Shown piece after piece: positions 42,209-49,739 of a DNA stretch of 64,000 nucleotides; position 1 is the first letter of the stretch; each line of letters begins with the position of its first letter. Made by a program: the position numbers and the translations under genes. The stretch spans positions 1 through 64,000 of the forward strand of contig UQNW01000008.1 in assembly GCA_900542495.1 (NCBI GenBank), in the 5' to 3' direction. Source of the stretch: an uncultured Roseburia sp. GTDB lineage: Bacteria > Bacillota > Clostridia > Lachnospirales > Lachnospiraceae. The notes under the pieces are model-generated. The model worked only from the letters and a program-made list of their open reading frames with translations, was not told the DNA's origin and made no database searches.

Positions 42209-43198
42209 ATGGCAGGATTTAAAGATATTATCGGACATGAGCAGATTATAGAGCATTTACAGAATGCAATTGAAATGGATAAAGTATCCCATGCATATAT
42301 CATCAACGGACCGGACAAATCGGGAAAAATGATGCTGGCAGAGGCTTTTGCAATGGCTTTGCAGTGTGAAAAGCATGGCAAAGAGGCATGCATGGAGTGC
42401 CATTCCTGCAAACAGGCATTGGGACATAACCAGCCGGATATTATTTATGTAAACCATGAGAAGCCAAATACAATTTCCGTGGATGATATCCGTACACAGG
42501 TAAATAATGATATTGATGTGAAGCCTTACAGCAGTGATCACAAGATTTACATTATCGATGAGGCGGAAAAGATGAACCAGCAGGCGCAGAATGCACTGCT
42601 TAAGACAATCGAGGAGCCGCCGGCATATGCGATCATTATGCTTTTGACGACAAATGCGGACACATTTTTGCCGACAATTTTATCGAGATGTGTTACGCTT
42701 AATATTAAGGTAGTGCCGGACGAGAAAATCAAAAAATTCCTTATGGAAAAATATCAGATTCCGGACTATCAGGCAGATGTCTGCGTGGCATTCGCGCAGG
42801 GAAATGTCGGAAAGGCAATCCAGCTTGCATCATCGGACGATTTTAACGAGATGAAGGCGAGCGCGCTGCAATTGATGAAACGTCTCGATGACATTGAACT
42901 TTACGAGATGACAGCAGCCGTCAAGCAGATTGCAGATTACAAATTGGAAATCAACGATTACTTTGATCTGATGATGATCTGGTATCGTGATGTATTATAT
43001 TTTAAAGCAACAGGTGACGTAAATGGCCTTATTTTTAAGGATGAGGTCTACGACATAAAAAGACAGGCAGAAAAAAGCTCTTACAATGGAATCAACAGTA
43101 TTTTGGAAGCTTTGCGCAAAGCCCAGATCCGTCTGGACGCAAACGTAAACTTTGATCTGGTAATTGAGTTATTACTGCTGACAATTAAGGAGAACTAG
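42209..43198 (+). CDS. holB: DNA polymerase III subunit delta'
   Basis: A 329-residue clamp-loader subunit. Start MAGFKDIIGHEQIIEHLQNA; the P-loop is altered (GPDKSGKMMLA), as usual for a subunit that need not hydrolyse ATP; zinc cysteines are in CEKHGKEACMECHSCKQ; sensor-1 and arginine-finger region is KTIEEPPAYAIIMLLT...SRC. GGAG precedes ATG 42209. It sits between yaaR and ricT as in Bacillus. Confidence 0.9.
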   Translation: MAGFKDIIGHEQIIEHLQNAIEMDKVSHAYIINGPDKSGKMMLAEAFAMALQCEKHGKEACMECHSCKQALGHNQPDIIYVNHEKPNTISVDDIRTQVNNDIDVKPYSSDHKIYIIDEAEKMNQQAQNALLKTIEEPPAYAIIMLLTTNADTFLPTILSRCVTLNIKVVPDEKIKKFLMEKYQIPDYQADVCVAFAQGNVGKAIQLASSDDFNEMKASALQLMKRLDDIELYEMTAAVKQIADYKLEINDYFDLMMIWYRDVLYFKATGDVNGLIFKDEVYDIKRQAEKSSYNGINSILEALRKAQIRLDANVNFDLVIELLLLTIKEN

Positions 43199-43199
43199 A

Positions 43200-44108
43200 A
43201 TGGTAAAAGTAGTAGGAATCCGTTTCCGGAATGCAGGTAAAATATACTATTTCGGACCTGGAAAGTTACAGTTAAAAGCAGGTATGCATGCGATCGTGGA
43301 GACCGCGCGCGGCGTCGAAATGGGAACTGTCATGACAGATCCAAGGGAAGTGTCCGAGGAGAGCGTCATCCAGCCATTGAAGCCGGTCATCCGCATTGCA
43401 ACCGAGCAGGATGAAAAACAGGCAGAAAAGAACCGCGAAAAGGAAAAAGAGGCATTTAAGATTTGTCTGGAGAAAATCGCAAAACACAAACTGGATATGA
43501 AGCTTGTGGAGGCAGAGTACACATTTGATAATAATAAGCTGTTATTCTATTTTACAGCGGACGGAAGAATTGACTTCCGTGAACTGGTAAAAGATCTTGC
43601 AGCAGTATTCCGCACCCGAATCGAATTACGTCAGATCGGTGTCCGTGATGAGACGAAGATCATGGGTGGATATGGAATCTGTGGACGTGAATTGTGCTGT
43701 CACACATTCCTTTCCGAGTTTGCACCGGTTTCTATTAAAATGGCAAAGGAACAGAATCTATCGTTAAACCCAACCAAGATTTCCGGTGTGTGCGGCAGAC
43801 TGATGTGCTGTCTGAAAAACGAGGAGGAAACATACGAATACTTGAACAGCCGCCTTCCAAATGTCGGCGATTCTGTCACAACAGATGACGGTTTAAAGGG
43901 CGAAGTTTCTTCTGTAAATGTGCTCCGCCAGCTTGTAAAAGTACTGGTAGAGGTCAATGACGAGAAAGAACTGCGTGAATATCAGGCAAATCAGTTGAAG
44001 TTCAAGCCAAAACGCCGCAGAGATGTAAAACTTACTGCCGAGGAAATGAAGGAACTGGCTGCATTAGAGGACCGTGGAGGAAAGTCGAAGATTGATGATG
44101 CAAAATAA
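43200..44108 (+). CDS. ricT: PSP1-domain protein RicT (YaaT)
   Basis: A 302-residue member of the Y-complex family that, with RlbA/YmcA and YlbF, carries Fe-S clusters and promotes RNase Y-dependent mRNA processing in Bacillus. Visible: KIYYFGPGKLQLKAG start, the PSP1 core RTRIELRQIGVRDETKIMGG, and Cys motifs CGRELCC and GVCGRLMCCLKNEEETYE. Two bases separate it from holB. Confidence 0.9.
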   Translation: MVKVVGIRFRNAGKIYYFGPGKLQLKAGMHAIVETARGVEMGTVMTDPREVSEESVIQPLKPVIRIATEQDEKQAEKNREKEKEAFKICLEKIAKHKLDMKLVEAEYTFDNNKLLFYFTADGRIDFRELVKDLAAVFRTRIELRQIGVRDETKIMGGYGICGRELCCHTFLSEFAPVSIKMAKEQNLSLNPTKISGVCGRLMCCLKNEEETYEYLNSRLPNVGDSVTTDDGLKGEVSSVNVLRQLVKVLVEVNDEKELREYQANQLKFKPKRRRDVKLTAEEMKELAALEDRGGKSKIDDAK

Positions 44109-44838
44109 TCTGGTTCATGAAGGAGAGCGTTTGGACGAGTTACAGCGCAATGGATATGCGATCATCCAGGACCCGGCGCGTTTCTGTTTTGGAATGGACG
44201 CTGTGCTGCTTTCCGGTTTTGCCAGAGCGAAGGCTGGGGAGAAGGTGTTAGACCTTGGAACCGGCACCGGAATTATTCCGATTTTAATGGAAGCAAAAAC
44301 GGATGCAACTGATTTTACAGCGTTAGAGATTCAGGAAGAAAGCGCAGATATGGCGAGGCGCAGTGTCGCATATAATCATCTCGAAGAGAGGATTAAAGTA
44401 GTCACAGGAGATATCAAGGATGCTTCAAATATTTTTGGAGCATCTTCTTTTCATGTCATAACGACAAATCCGCCTTATATGATCGGCACGCATGGGGAAA
44501 ACTCTCCGTCCACAGCAAAAGCAATCGCAAGGCACGAAGTGTTGTGCACGCTGGATGATATTTTGCGTGAGAGCGCCAGACTGCTTATGCCGGGAGGCAG
44601 ATTTTATATGGTACACCGCCCTTTTAGACTGGCGGAGATCATGAGTAAAATGGTAGAATATAAGATAGAACCGAAACGCATGCGGCTTGTGTATCCTTAT
44701 ATCGATAAAGAGCCAAATATGGTGCTGATCGAGGGACTGCGCGGGGGAAAATCCCGCGTGACAGTGGAAAAACCGCTTATTGTATACAAGGAGCAGGGCG
44801 TGTATACGGATGAGATTTATGATATTTATGGATATTGA
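44095..44838 (+). CDS. trmN6: tRNA1(Val) (adenine37-N6)-methyltransferase (TrmN6/YabB type)
   Basis: A 247-residue SAM methyltransferase. The SAM loop is VLDLGTGTGIIPILM, the acidic residue is in ALEIQEESADMA and the catalytic NPPY is in HVITTNPPYMIG, which marks N6-adenine methylation. It overlaps ricT by 14 bp. ATG 44095 or 44098 can serve as the start. Confidence 0.88.
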   Translation: MMQNNLVHEGERLDELQRNGYAIIQDPARFCFGMDAVLLSGFARAKAGEKVLDLGTGTGIIPILMEAKTDATDFTALEIQEESADMARRSVAYNHLEERIKVVTGDIKDASNIFGASSFHVITTNPPYMIGTHGENSPSTAKAIARHEVLCTLDDILRESARLLMPGGRFYMVHRPFRLAEIMSKMVEYKIEPKRMRLVYPYIDKEPNMVLIEGLRGGKSRVTVEKPLIVYKEQGVYTDEIYDIYGY

Positions 44839-44840
44839 TT

Positions 44841-45058
44841 GGTAATACGAAACTCAATACGGCGTGTGAAGATTGTGATAAAATAACAAAATTTTCGAAG
44901 ACACGCTTTCGCTACGTGTCGCTCGCAGCGGTACTAACATGCCAGCCACAGCAAGTTGCTATGTCTGCCATGCAAGAACCGGCGGCTCCCCAGTGTCTTC
45001 TCAAGCTTTTGTTATTTTAGCACAATTAAATCTACGGCATGAGAGTTTCGTAATTATC
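44841..45058. repeat. 218-bp palindromic element P1
   Basis: An imperfect inverted repeat with ~64-bp arms. The outer arms carry ACGAAACTC/GAGTTTCGT, the same sequence as the short palindromes A, B and D. Middle arms pair ATTGTG-TAAAATAACAAAA with its complement, and inner arms pair GAAGACAC with GTGTCTTC. The core has CGCTTTCGCTACGTGTCGCT (from 44904) followed by CGCAGCGGTACTAA, and on the other side ATGTCTGC...CCGGCGGCTCCC (44961-44990). The same core is found in P2 at 51615-51796. No protein is encoded. Confidence 0.8.
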
Positions 45059-45145
45059 AGTTTATAAGTCTGGTAAACAAGGAGGCTAAATCCTCTGCTC
45101 CTGCAAGAGCAGTCGCATTTTGCTTCGCAAAACAAGGAGGATTAT

Positions 45146-45904
45146 ATGTTTAATAGGATAACACTTGGACCGATTACAATTTATATGTATGGTTTGATGA
45201 TCGCGATTGGATTTGCATCGGCGCTGTTTATGTGCAATTACCGTGGTAAGAAGAGGGGCTTAAGTGAAGATACGATTTTTGGTATTTTCTTATGTGCGCT
45301 GTTTGGGGGAATGGTTGGCTGCCGGTTGCTTTATTATATTGTAGAACTTCCGGCAATTATGGAAGATCCGTCTATTTTATGGGATTTCAAAAACGGATAC
45401 GTTGTTTATGGTGGAATTATCGGTGGGATTGTGACAAGTTATGTCTATTGCCGCATCAAAAAAGAAAATTTTATCTCTTATTTTGATCTTGTGATGCCTG
45501 CAGTTTCCATGGCACAAGGATTTGGGCGTATTGGATGTTTTTGTGCCGGCTGCTGCTATGGAAGAGAGACACATGCGTGGTATGGCATTACCTTTACACA
45601 TTCTGATTTTGCACCGAATGGTGTCAGTCTGATTCCGACACAGCTTATTTCTTCCGCTGGCGACTTTCTGTTTTGCGGTTTGCTTCTTTGGTATGCATCT
45701 AAGAATCCAAAGCCGGGCAGAGTGGCAGCAGCGTATCTGGTACTTTACGGAATCGGAAGATTTTTGATTGAATTTTTGCGTGATGATTATCGTGGAAGCA
45801 TTGGAATTTTTTCTACATCGCAGATTATTTCATTTGGAATCGTAGCACTTGGAATTGCGCTTTATTTTGTGATTCCGAAGGTGACAGAGAAGAAAGCAGC
45901 GTAG
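45146..45904 (+). CDS. lgt: Prolipoprotein diacylglyceryl transferase
   Basis: A 252-residue polytopic enzyme that attaches diacylglycerol to the lipobox Cys of lipoproteins. The signature GFGRIGCFCAGCCYGRET and the catalytic-region Arg/His residues are present, plus YVVYGGIIGG. Several TM helices are visible. AAGGAGG lies 8 nt before the ATG. It breaks the otherwise conserved trmN6-rsmI neighbourhood and follows element P1. Confidence 0.9.
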   Translation: MFNRITLGPITIYMYGLMIAIGFASALFMCNYRGKKRGLSEDTIFGIFLCALFGGMVGCRLLYYIVELPAIMEDPSILWDFKNGYVVYGGIIGGIVTSYVYCRIKKENFISYFDLVMPAVSMAQGFGRIGCFCAGCCYGRETHAWYGITFTHSDFAPNGVSLIPTQLISSAGDFLFCGLLLWYASKNPKPGRVAAAYLVLYGIGRFLIEFLRDDYRGSIGIFSTSQIISFGIVALGIALYFVIPKVTEKKAA

Positions 45905-45956
45905 AACCATTCAAACATTATTGTTGAACTGGAAACAATACAGGAAGGAAACATTC

Positions 45957-46799
45957 ATGGCAGGAAAGTTATATTTGTGCGCAACACCGATTGGAAATCT
46001 TGAGGATATTACCTATAGAGTGCTTCGCACTTTAAAAGAGGTCGACCTGATTGCGGCAGAGGATACGAGAAATTCGATTAAGCTGCTCAATCATTTTGAG
46101 ATAAAAACTCCGATGACAAGCTATCATGAATTTAATAAGATCGACAAAGCGTACCAATTAGTGGATAAGCTTCGGGAAGGAAAAAACATAGCTTTGATCA
46201 CGGACGCAGGAACACCCGGCATCTCTGATCCGGGGGAAGATTTAGTGCGCATCTGCTATGAGGAAGGAATTGAAGTGACATCCCTTCCAGGTCCGGCAGC
46301 CTGCATCACGGCGCTTACGATGTCGGGACTTCCAACGAGAAGATTTGCGTTTGAGGCTTTTTTGCCAAGAGATAAGAAGGAGCGGGCGCTCGTTTTAAAT
46401 AGTCTTGCAAATGAAACAAGAACGATTATTGTATATGAGGCACCGCATCATCTTGTAAAAACGTTAGAAGAATTGGAAAGTGTCCTTGGAAGCGACAGAA
46501 AATTAACAATCTGTCGGGAACTGACGAAGCGCTATGAAGAAAAAATGCAGACTACATTAGGCGACAGTCTCCGTTATTATGAGGAAAATGAGCCTCGTGG
46601 CGAGTATGTCCTTGTTTTGCAGGGAAGAAGTTTTGAGGAGCTTGCCGAGGAGGAGAAAAAAAGCTGGGAATCCATGACATTAGAGGAACATATGCAGGTA
46701 TATGAGAGTCAGGGCATTGCACGGAAAGAGGCAATGAAACTCGTGGCAAAAGACCGTGGGATCAGTAAGAGGGATGTGTATCAGGCATTGCTTTCGTAG
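45957..46799 (+). CDS. rsmI: 16S rRNA (cytidine1402-2'-O)-methyltransferase
   Basis: A 280-residue tetrapyrrole-methylase-fold enzyme. KLYLCATPIGNLEDITYRVL and AEDTRNSIKLLNHF are the family start; SAM-binding ALITDAGTPGISDPGEDLVR and SLPGPAACITALTMSGLP are intact. AGGAAGGAAA precedes ATG 45957; the upstream extension has no such site. Confidence 0.93.
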   Translation: MAGKLYLCATPIGNLEDITYRVLRTLKEVDLIAAEDTRNSIKLLNHFEIKTPMTSYHEFNKIDKAYQLVDKLREGKNIALITDAGTPGISDPGEDLVRICYEEGIEVTSLPGPAACITALTMSGLPTRRFAFEAFLPRDKKERALVLNSLANETRTIIVYEAPHHLVKTLEELESVLGSDRKLTICRELTKRYEEKMQTTLGDSLRYYEENEPRGEYVLVLQGRSFEELAEEEKKSWESMTLEEHMQVYESQGIARKEAMKLVAKDRGISKRDVYQALLS

Positions 46800-46813
46800 G
46801 AGATGAAAATTCA

Positions 46814-47154
46814 ATGACTACAGAACAGATAAAAGAGGCAATATTGGGATTGATAGATGAATATCATATTTCTAAAGTAATATTGTTTGGTTCAAGAGCA
46901 AATGGCACAAACCGTGAAAATAGTGACGTGGATTTGATTATAGAATTTTCGAAGCCGGTTTCGTTGCTTACATTGTCGGCAATTACATGCAAATTGGTAT
47001 AGATATGCTTGGGACAACGGATTTAGAGACATTTCTTACAAATGAAATGTTGAAGCGGGCATTGGGGATGGAAGACGTTTATATGACAGTTCACGAAGAG
47101 TATTCAGTTTTAATGCAGCAGTTACAGAATATTTTGAAAAAAGAGACAGAATAA
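46814..47154 (+). pseudogene. MntA-HepT toxin-antitoxin remnant, both genes broken
   Basis: The first frame (46814-47002) encodes an MNT-type nucleotidyltransferase N-terminus with VILFGSRANGTNRENSDVDL, the GSx...DxD motif, then drops out of homology at LSAITCKLV-stop. A second frame (about 47005-47154) reads LETFLTNEMLKRALGMEDVY and TVHEEYSVLMQQLQNILK, which matches the start and the end of a HepT/HEPN protein with the RxxxxH catalytic middle missing. In MntA-HepT systems MntA AMPylates HepT near that motif, so this copy cannot work. Confidence 0.6.
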
Positions 47155-47187
47155 TTGATAGGAAAAAAAGAAACAAAAAAATACAAA

Positions 47188-48435
47188 ATGAAAAAGATAC
47201 CAATGATATTGCTTGCTATGTTCATGTTATCCGGTTGTGACAGGCAGGAAATGATCTACAGTTTCAACCATGTAGAGGAAGCTTCTGTGGATAACGAAGC
47301 CGAAAACACAGAAAGCGTGGATAACATCCAGACAGCACCAGAACAGGCTGTGGAAATTACAACCGAGGAGCCGGAAATCTCAGATGTGTATTCAGGTCCG
47401 ACTGTGACACTTACCATGGTCGGGGATGTTCTGCTTCACACTCCGGTGGAGGAAAGCTGTCAGGCAGAGGATGGCTCTTATGATTTTTCCAGTCTTTTTG
47501 TCAATGTGAAAGACGACGTTCAGGCGGCTGATATTGCAATTGTCAATCAGGAAGTTATCATTGGCGGAGAGGAGCTGGGGGTATCCGGTTATCCGAGCTT
47601 TAATGCACCTTATGAGGCAGCGGATGCGCTGGTGGATACCGGGTTTGACGTTGTACTGCATGCGACAAACCACGCAATGGATCAGGGAAAAAAGGGTGTT
47701 ACAAACTGTCTTGCCAATTGGGAGAAAAAATATCCACAGATTACGATTTCAGGCATCAATAAAAGTCAGGAAGCGCAGGATACTGTCACTATTCTGGAGC
47801 AGAATGGTATCCGGATCGCCATATTAAATTATACCTATGGTCTGAATGGAATTGCATTGCCACAGGATATGCCATATGCAGTAAATCTTTTAGATGAGGA
47901 AAAAGTCGTAAGTGACATTGCCTCCGCCAGAGAACAGGCAGATTTTGTTGTAGTGTGCCCGCATTGGGGAACAGAATACAGCTTGCAGCCAGACAGCATG
48001 CAGAAAAAATGGACAGAGATTTTTGTTAGAAATGGCGTTGATCTGGTGATAGGAACGCATCCTCATGTGATCGAGCCTGTTGAGTGGGTGACGGATGAGA
48101 CAACCGGAAACCAGACACTCGTTTACTATTCACTTGGGAATTATGTAAACTGGACTTCGAGCAGTGGAGATGGGATTGCTGACCGCATGGTCGGTGGCAT
48201 GGCGGAAGTCACAATCGGACTGGATGAAAATGGTGAGGGCTTTATTACAGACTATGGCGTGAATGCTCTTGTAACACAGGTTGAACCGGGCTATGGTGGA
48301 GTGACCACTTATTTTCTGCGCGATTATACAGATGAAATGGCGCAGAAAAATGCGATTATCAGTCAGGATGCTAATTTTTCCAGAGAATATTGTACCAAGT
48401 TGTGCACGGATATCTGGGGCGATTTGTGGGAGTGA
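47188..48435 (+). CDS. CapA-family lipoprotein (poly-gamma-glutamate capsule biosynthesis type)
   Basis: A 415-residue surface lipoprotein with lipobox MLSGC (Cys near residue 16), an acidic linker and a calcineurin-like fold: TLTMVGDVLLHTPV, FDVVLHATNHAMDQG, VVCPHWGTEYSLQP and GTHPHVIEPVEW hold the metal ligands of the CapA/PgsA family. In Bacillus CapA belongs to capsule export; stand-alone copies in gut Clostridia have no proven role. An upstream TTG (47155) in frame is possible, but ATG 47188 gives a normal signal peptide. Confidence 0.85.
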   Translation: MKKIPMILLAMFMLSGCDRQEMIYSFNHVEEASVDNEAENTESVDNIQTAPEQAVEITTEEPEISDVYSGPTVTLTMVGDVLLHTPVEESCQAEDGSYDFSSLFVNVKDDVQAADIAIVNQEVIIGGEELGVSGYPSFNAPYEAADALVDTGFDVVLHATNHAMDQGKKGVTNCLANWEKKYPQITISGINKSQEAQDTVTILEQNGIRIAILNYTYGLNGIALPQDMPYAVNLLDEEKVVSDIASAREQADFVVVCPHWGTEYSLQPDSMQKKWTEIFVRNGVDLVIGTHPHVIEPVEWVTDETTGNQTLVYYSLGNYVNWTSSSGDGIADRMVGGMAEVTIGLDENGEGFITDYGVNALVTQVEPGYGGVTTYFLRDYTDEMAQKNAIISQDANFSREYCTKLCTDIWGDLWE

Positions 48436-48483
48436 TCTTGGAAAGAAACAAATTTATAGTCAATATGCCAACAGTGTGATACA

Positions 48484-49236
48484 ATGAGCGAAAGAGAGGA
48501 AAATGGTGAGCAAATGCGGTTATTAATTGACAAAACAGATCTTGAGCTGCTATTGGAGAAAAAAAGAGAATATATCGGAAAAAAGGTAACGATTGATACT
48601 ATTATTGCAGGCGTATCGTTTTTACTTTCTGCATTTACAGCCAGTTACAATGACATATTGGGTATTTCTGGAATTGTATTAAAAACTATATTTTGTGTAA
48701 TTGGAATGGCATATATTATAAAAATAATATTTGACATTATAGATATGTATAAAAATAAATATGACCATAACATATTAGCTCAAGATATTATTTCTTTAAA
48801 TAAAATTCAACATAATCATTCACTTATTGCCATAAAAGATACTTTCGATAATGAGTCGCAACGTTTTCTTGTATACGATGATGAAAGATGGGACTGTAAA
48901 TTATTTTTGAATTATAAAACATCGGATTATGATAATGAAGCATATATGACAGAGAATATTTCAGCAGATTTAGGTATAGCTAAAAGAAATATATCATGTA
49001 AATATATTACTTCAAAAGTGCAGGAAAAGTATTCTGTAAGTCATAACGAAAACAGAATTTATAATCATCGGTTATATGAAGTGACTATTCATAAATTTCC
49101 AGAGATAATGAAAAAAGCAGACTTTGTCGTAAATGGAAAGCATTATTATTGGATGACCATTGAAGAAATGGAAAAAGACAAACGTATTATGAGTGTAAAC
49201 ATGGATGTTGTTGATTTTGTAAAGGAAAATTTATAA
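48484..49236 (+). CDS. 2TM protein with a Nudix-like C-terminal domain (Cap16-like, orphan)
   Basis: A 250-residue, A/T-rich gene. Two TM helices (VTIDTIIAGVSFLLSAFTA and IVLKTIFCVIGMAYIIKII, residues ~35-85) are followed by a ~160-residue domain: FLVYDDERWDCKLFLNYKT, ENISADLGIAKRNI, YEVTIHKF, KHYYWMTIEEMEKDKRIMSV and NMDVVDFVKE. This order resembles the SMODS-associated Nudix domain of TM-Nudix CBASS effectors (Cap16), but no canonical GX5EX7REUXEEXGU box is visible. No cyclase or other CBASS gene is adjacent. The start could also be ATG 48514. The family call is from pattern memory and needs a profile search. Confidence 0.45.
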   Translation: MSEREENGEQMRLLIDKTDLELLLEKKREYIGKKVTIDTIIAGVSFLLSAFTASYNDILGISGIVLKTIFCVIGMAYIIKIIFDIIDMYKNKYDHNILAQDIISLNKIQHNHSLIAIKDTFDNESQRFLVYDDERWDCKLFLNYKTSDYDNEAYMTENISADLGIAKRNISCKYITSKVQEKYSVSHNENRIYNHRLYEVTIHKFPEIMKKADFVVNGKHYYWMTIEEMEKDKRIMSVNMDVVDFVKENL

Positions 49237-49246
49237 AAAATCATTT

Positions 49247-49300
49247 ATCCACAGATATGAGGAAAAAAGAAATTGATTTCCACATATCTGTGGATTTTTT
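49247..49300 (+). terminator. Terminator between the 2TM gene and blaI
   Basis: ATCCACAGATATG (49247-49259) pairs perfectly with CATATCTGTGGAT (49283-49295), followed by TTTTT. Confidence 0.85.
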
Positions 49301-49301
49301 C

Positions 49302-49361
49302 TTGACAAATTGGTCTAATGTTTGTAGACTAAAAATAACAAGTCTACAAACATTAGACCAA
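49302..49361 (+). promoter_or_regulatory. blaI promoter inside a perfect 21-bp inverted repeat (two BlaI operators)
   Basis: TTGACA (49302-49307), 17-bp spacer, TAGACT (49325-49330). Perfect 21-bp arms lie at 49310-49330 and 49341-49361 with a 10-nt spacer. Each arm itself holds a palindrome GTCTA-N7-TAGAC (49313-49329 and 49342-49358). The first covers the spacer and -10 box, the second the start of the transcript, so a pair of BlaI dimers could shut the promoter completely. Confidence 0.85.
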
Positions 49362-49371
49362 GGAGGCGGCA

Positions 49372-49737
49372 ATGGAGGAATTAAGATTAGGAATAGTAGA
49401 ATCGCAGTTTGCAGAAATTATATGGAGCAGCGAACCGCTCCCATCCGGTGAACTGGTGAAATTATGTGAGCAAAAACTTGGTTGGAAAAAGTCAACGACC
49501 TACACGGTTTTAAAGAGGCTGTGTGAGCGGGGAATCTTTCAAAACGAAAAAGGAATGGTTTCCGCAAGAATGACGAAAGAGGAATACGACGCTGCCCAGA
49601 GTGAAAAATTTGTGGAGGAAAACTTTGGAGGTTCCCTTCCGGCATTTCTGGCAGCGTTCACAACGAGAAAAAAATTAAATAAATCAGAGGTGGACGAGAT
49701 AAAGAAAATGATCGACGATATTGGAAAGGAGGGCTGA
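49372..49737 (+). CDS. BlaI/MecI-family repressor
   Basis: A 121-residue winged-helix protein: ESQFAEIIWSSEPLPSGELV, WKKSTTYTVLKRLCERGIF and NEKGMVSARM, the DNA-binding part of BlaI. The C-terminal dimer helices include the region where M56 peptidases cut. AAGGAGG precedes the ATG. It is followed after two bases by its M56 partner. Confidence 0.92.
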   Translation: MEELRLGIVESQFAEIIWSSEPLPSGELVKLCEQKLGWKKSTTYTVLKRLCERGIFQNEKGMVSARMTKEEYDAAQSEKFVEENFGGSLPAFLAAFTTRKKLNKSEVDEIKKMIDDIGKEG

Positions 49738-49739
49738 AA

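Noticed and set aside
44835..45020. A 61-codon open frame between trmN6 and lgt
   Set aside because: It lies wholly inside palindrome P1, has no ribosome site and its translation follows the inverted repeat rather than protein-like sequence.
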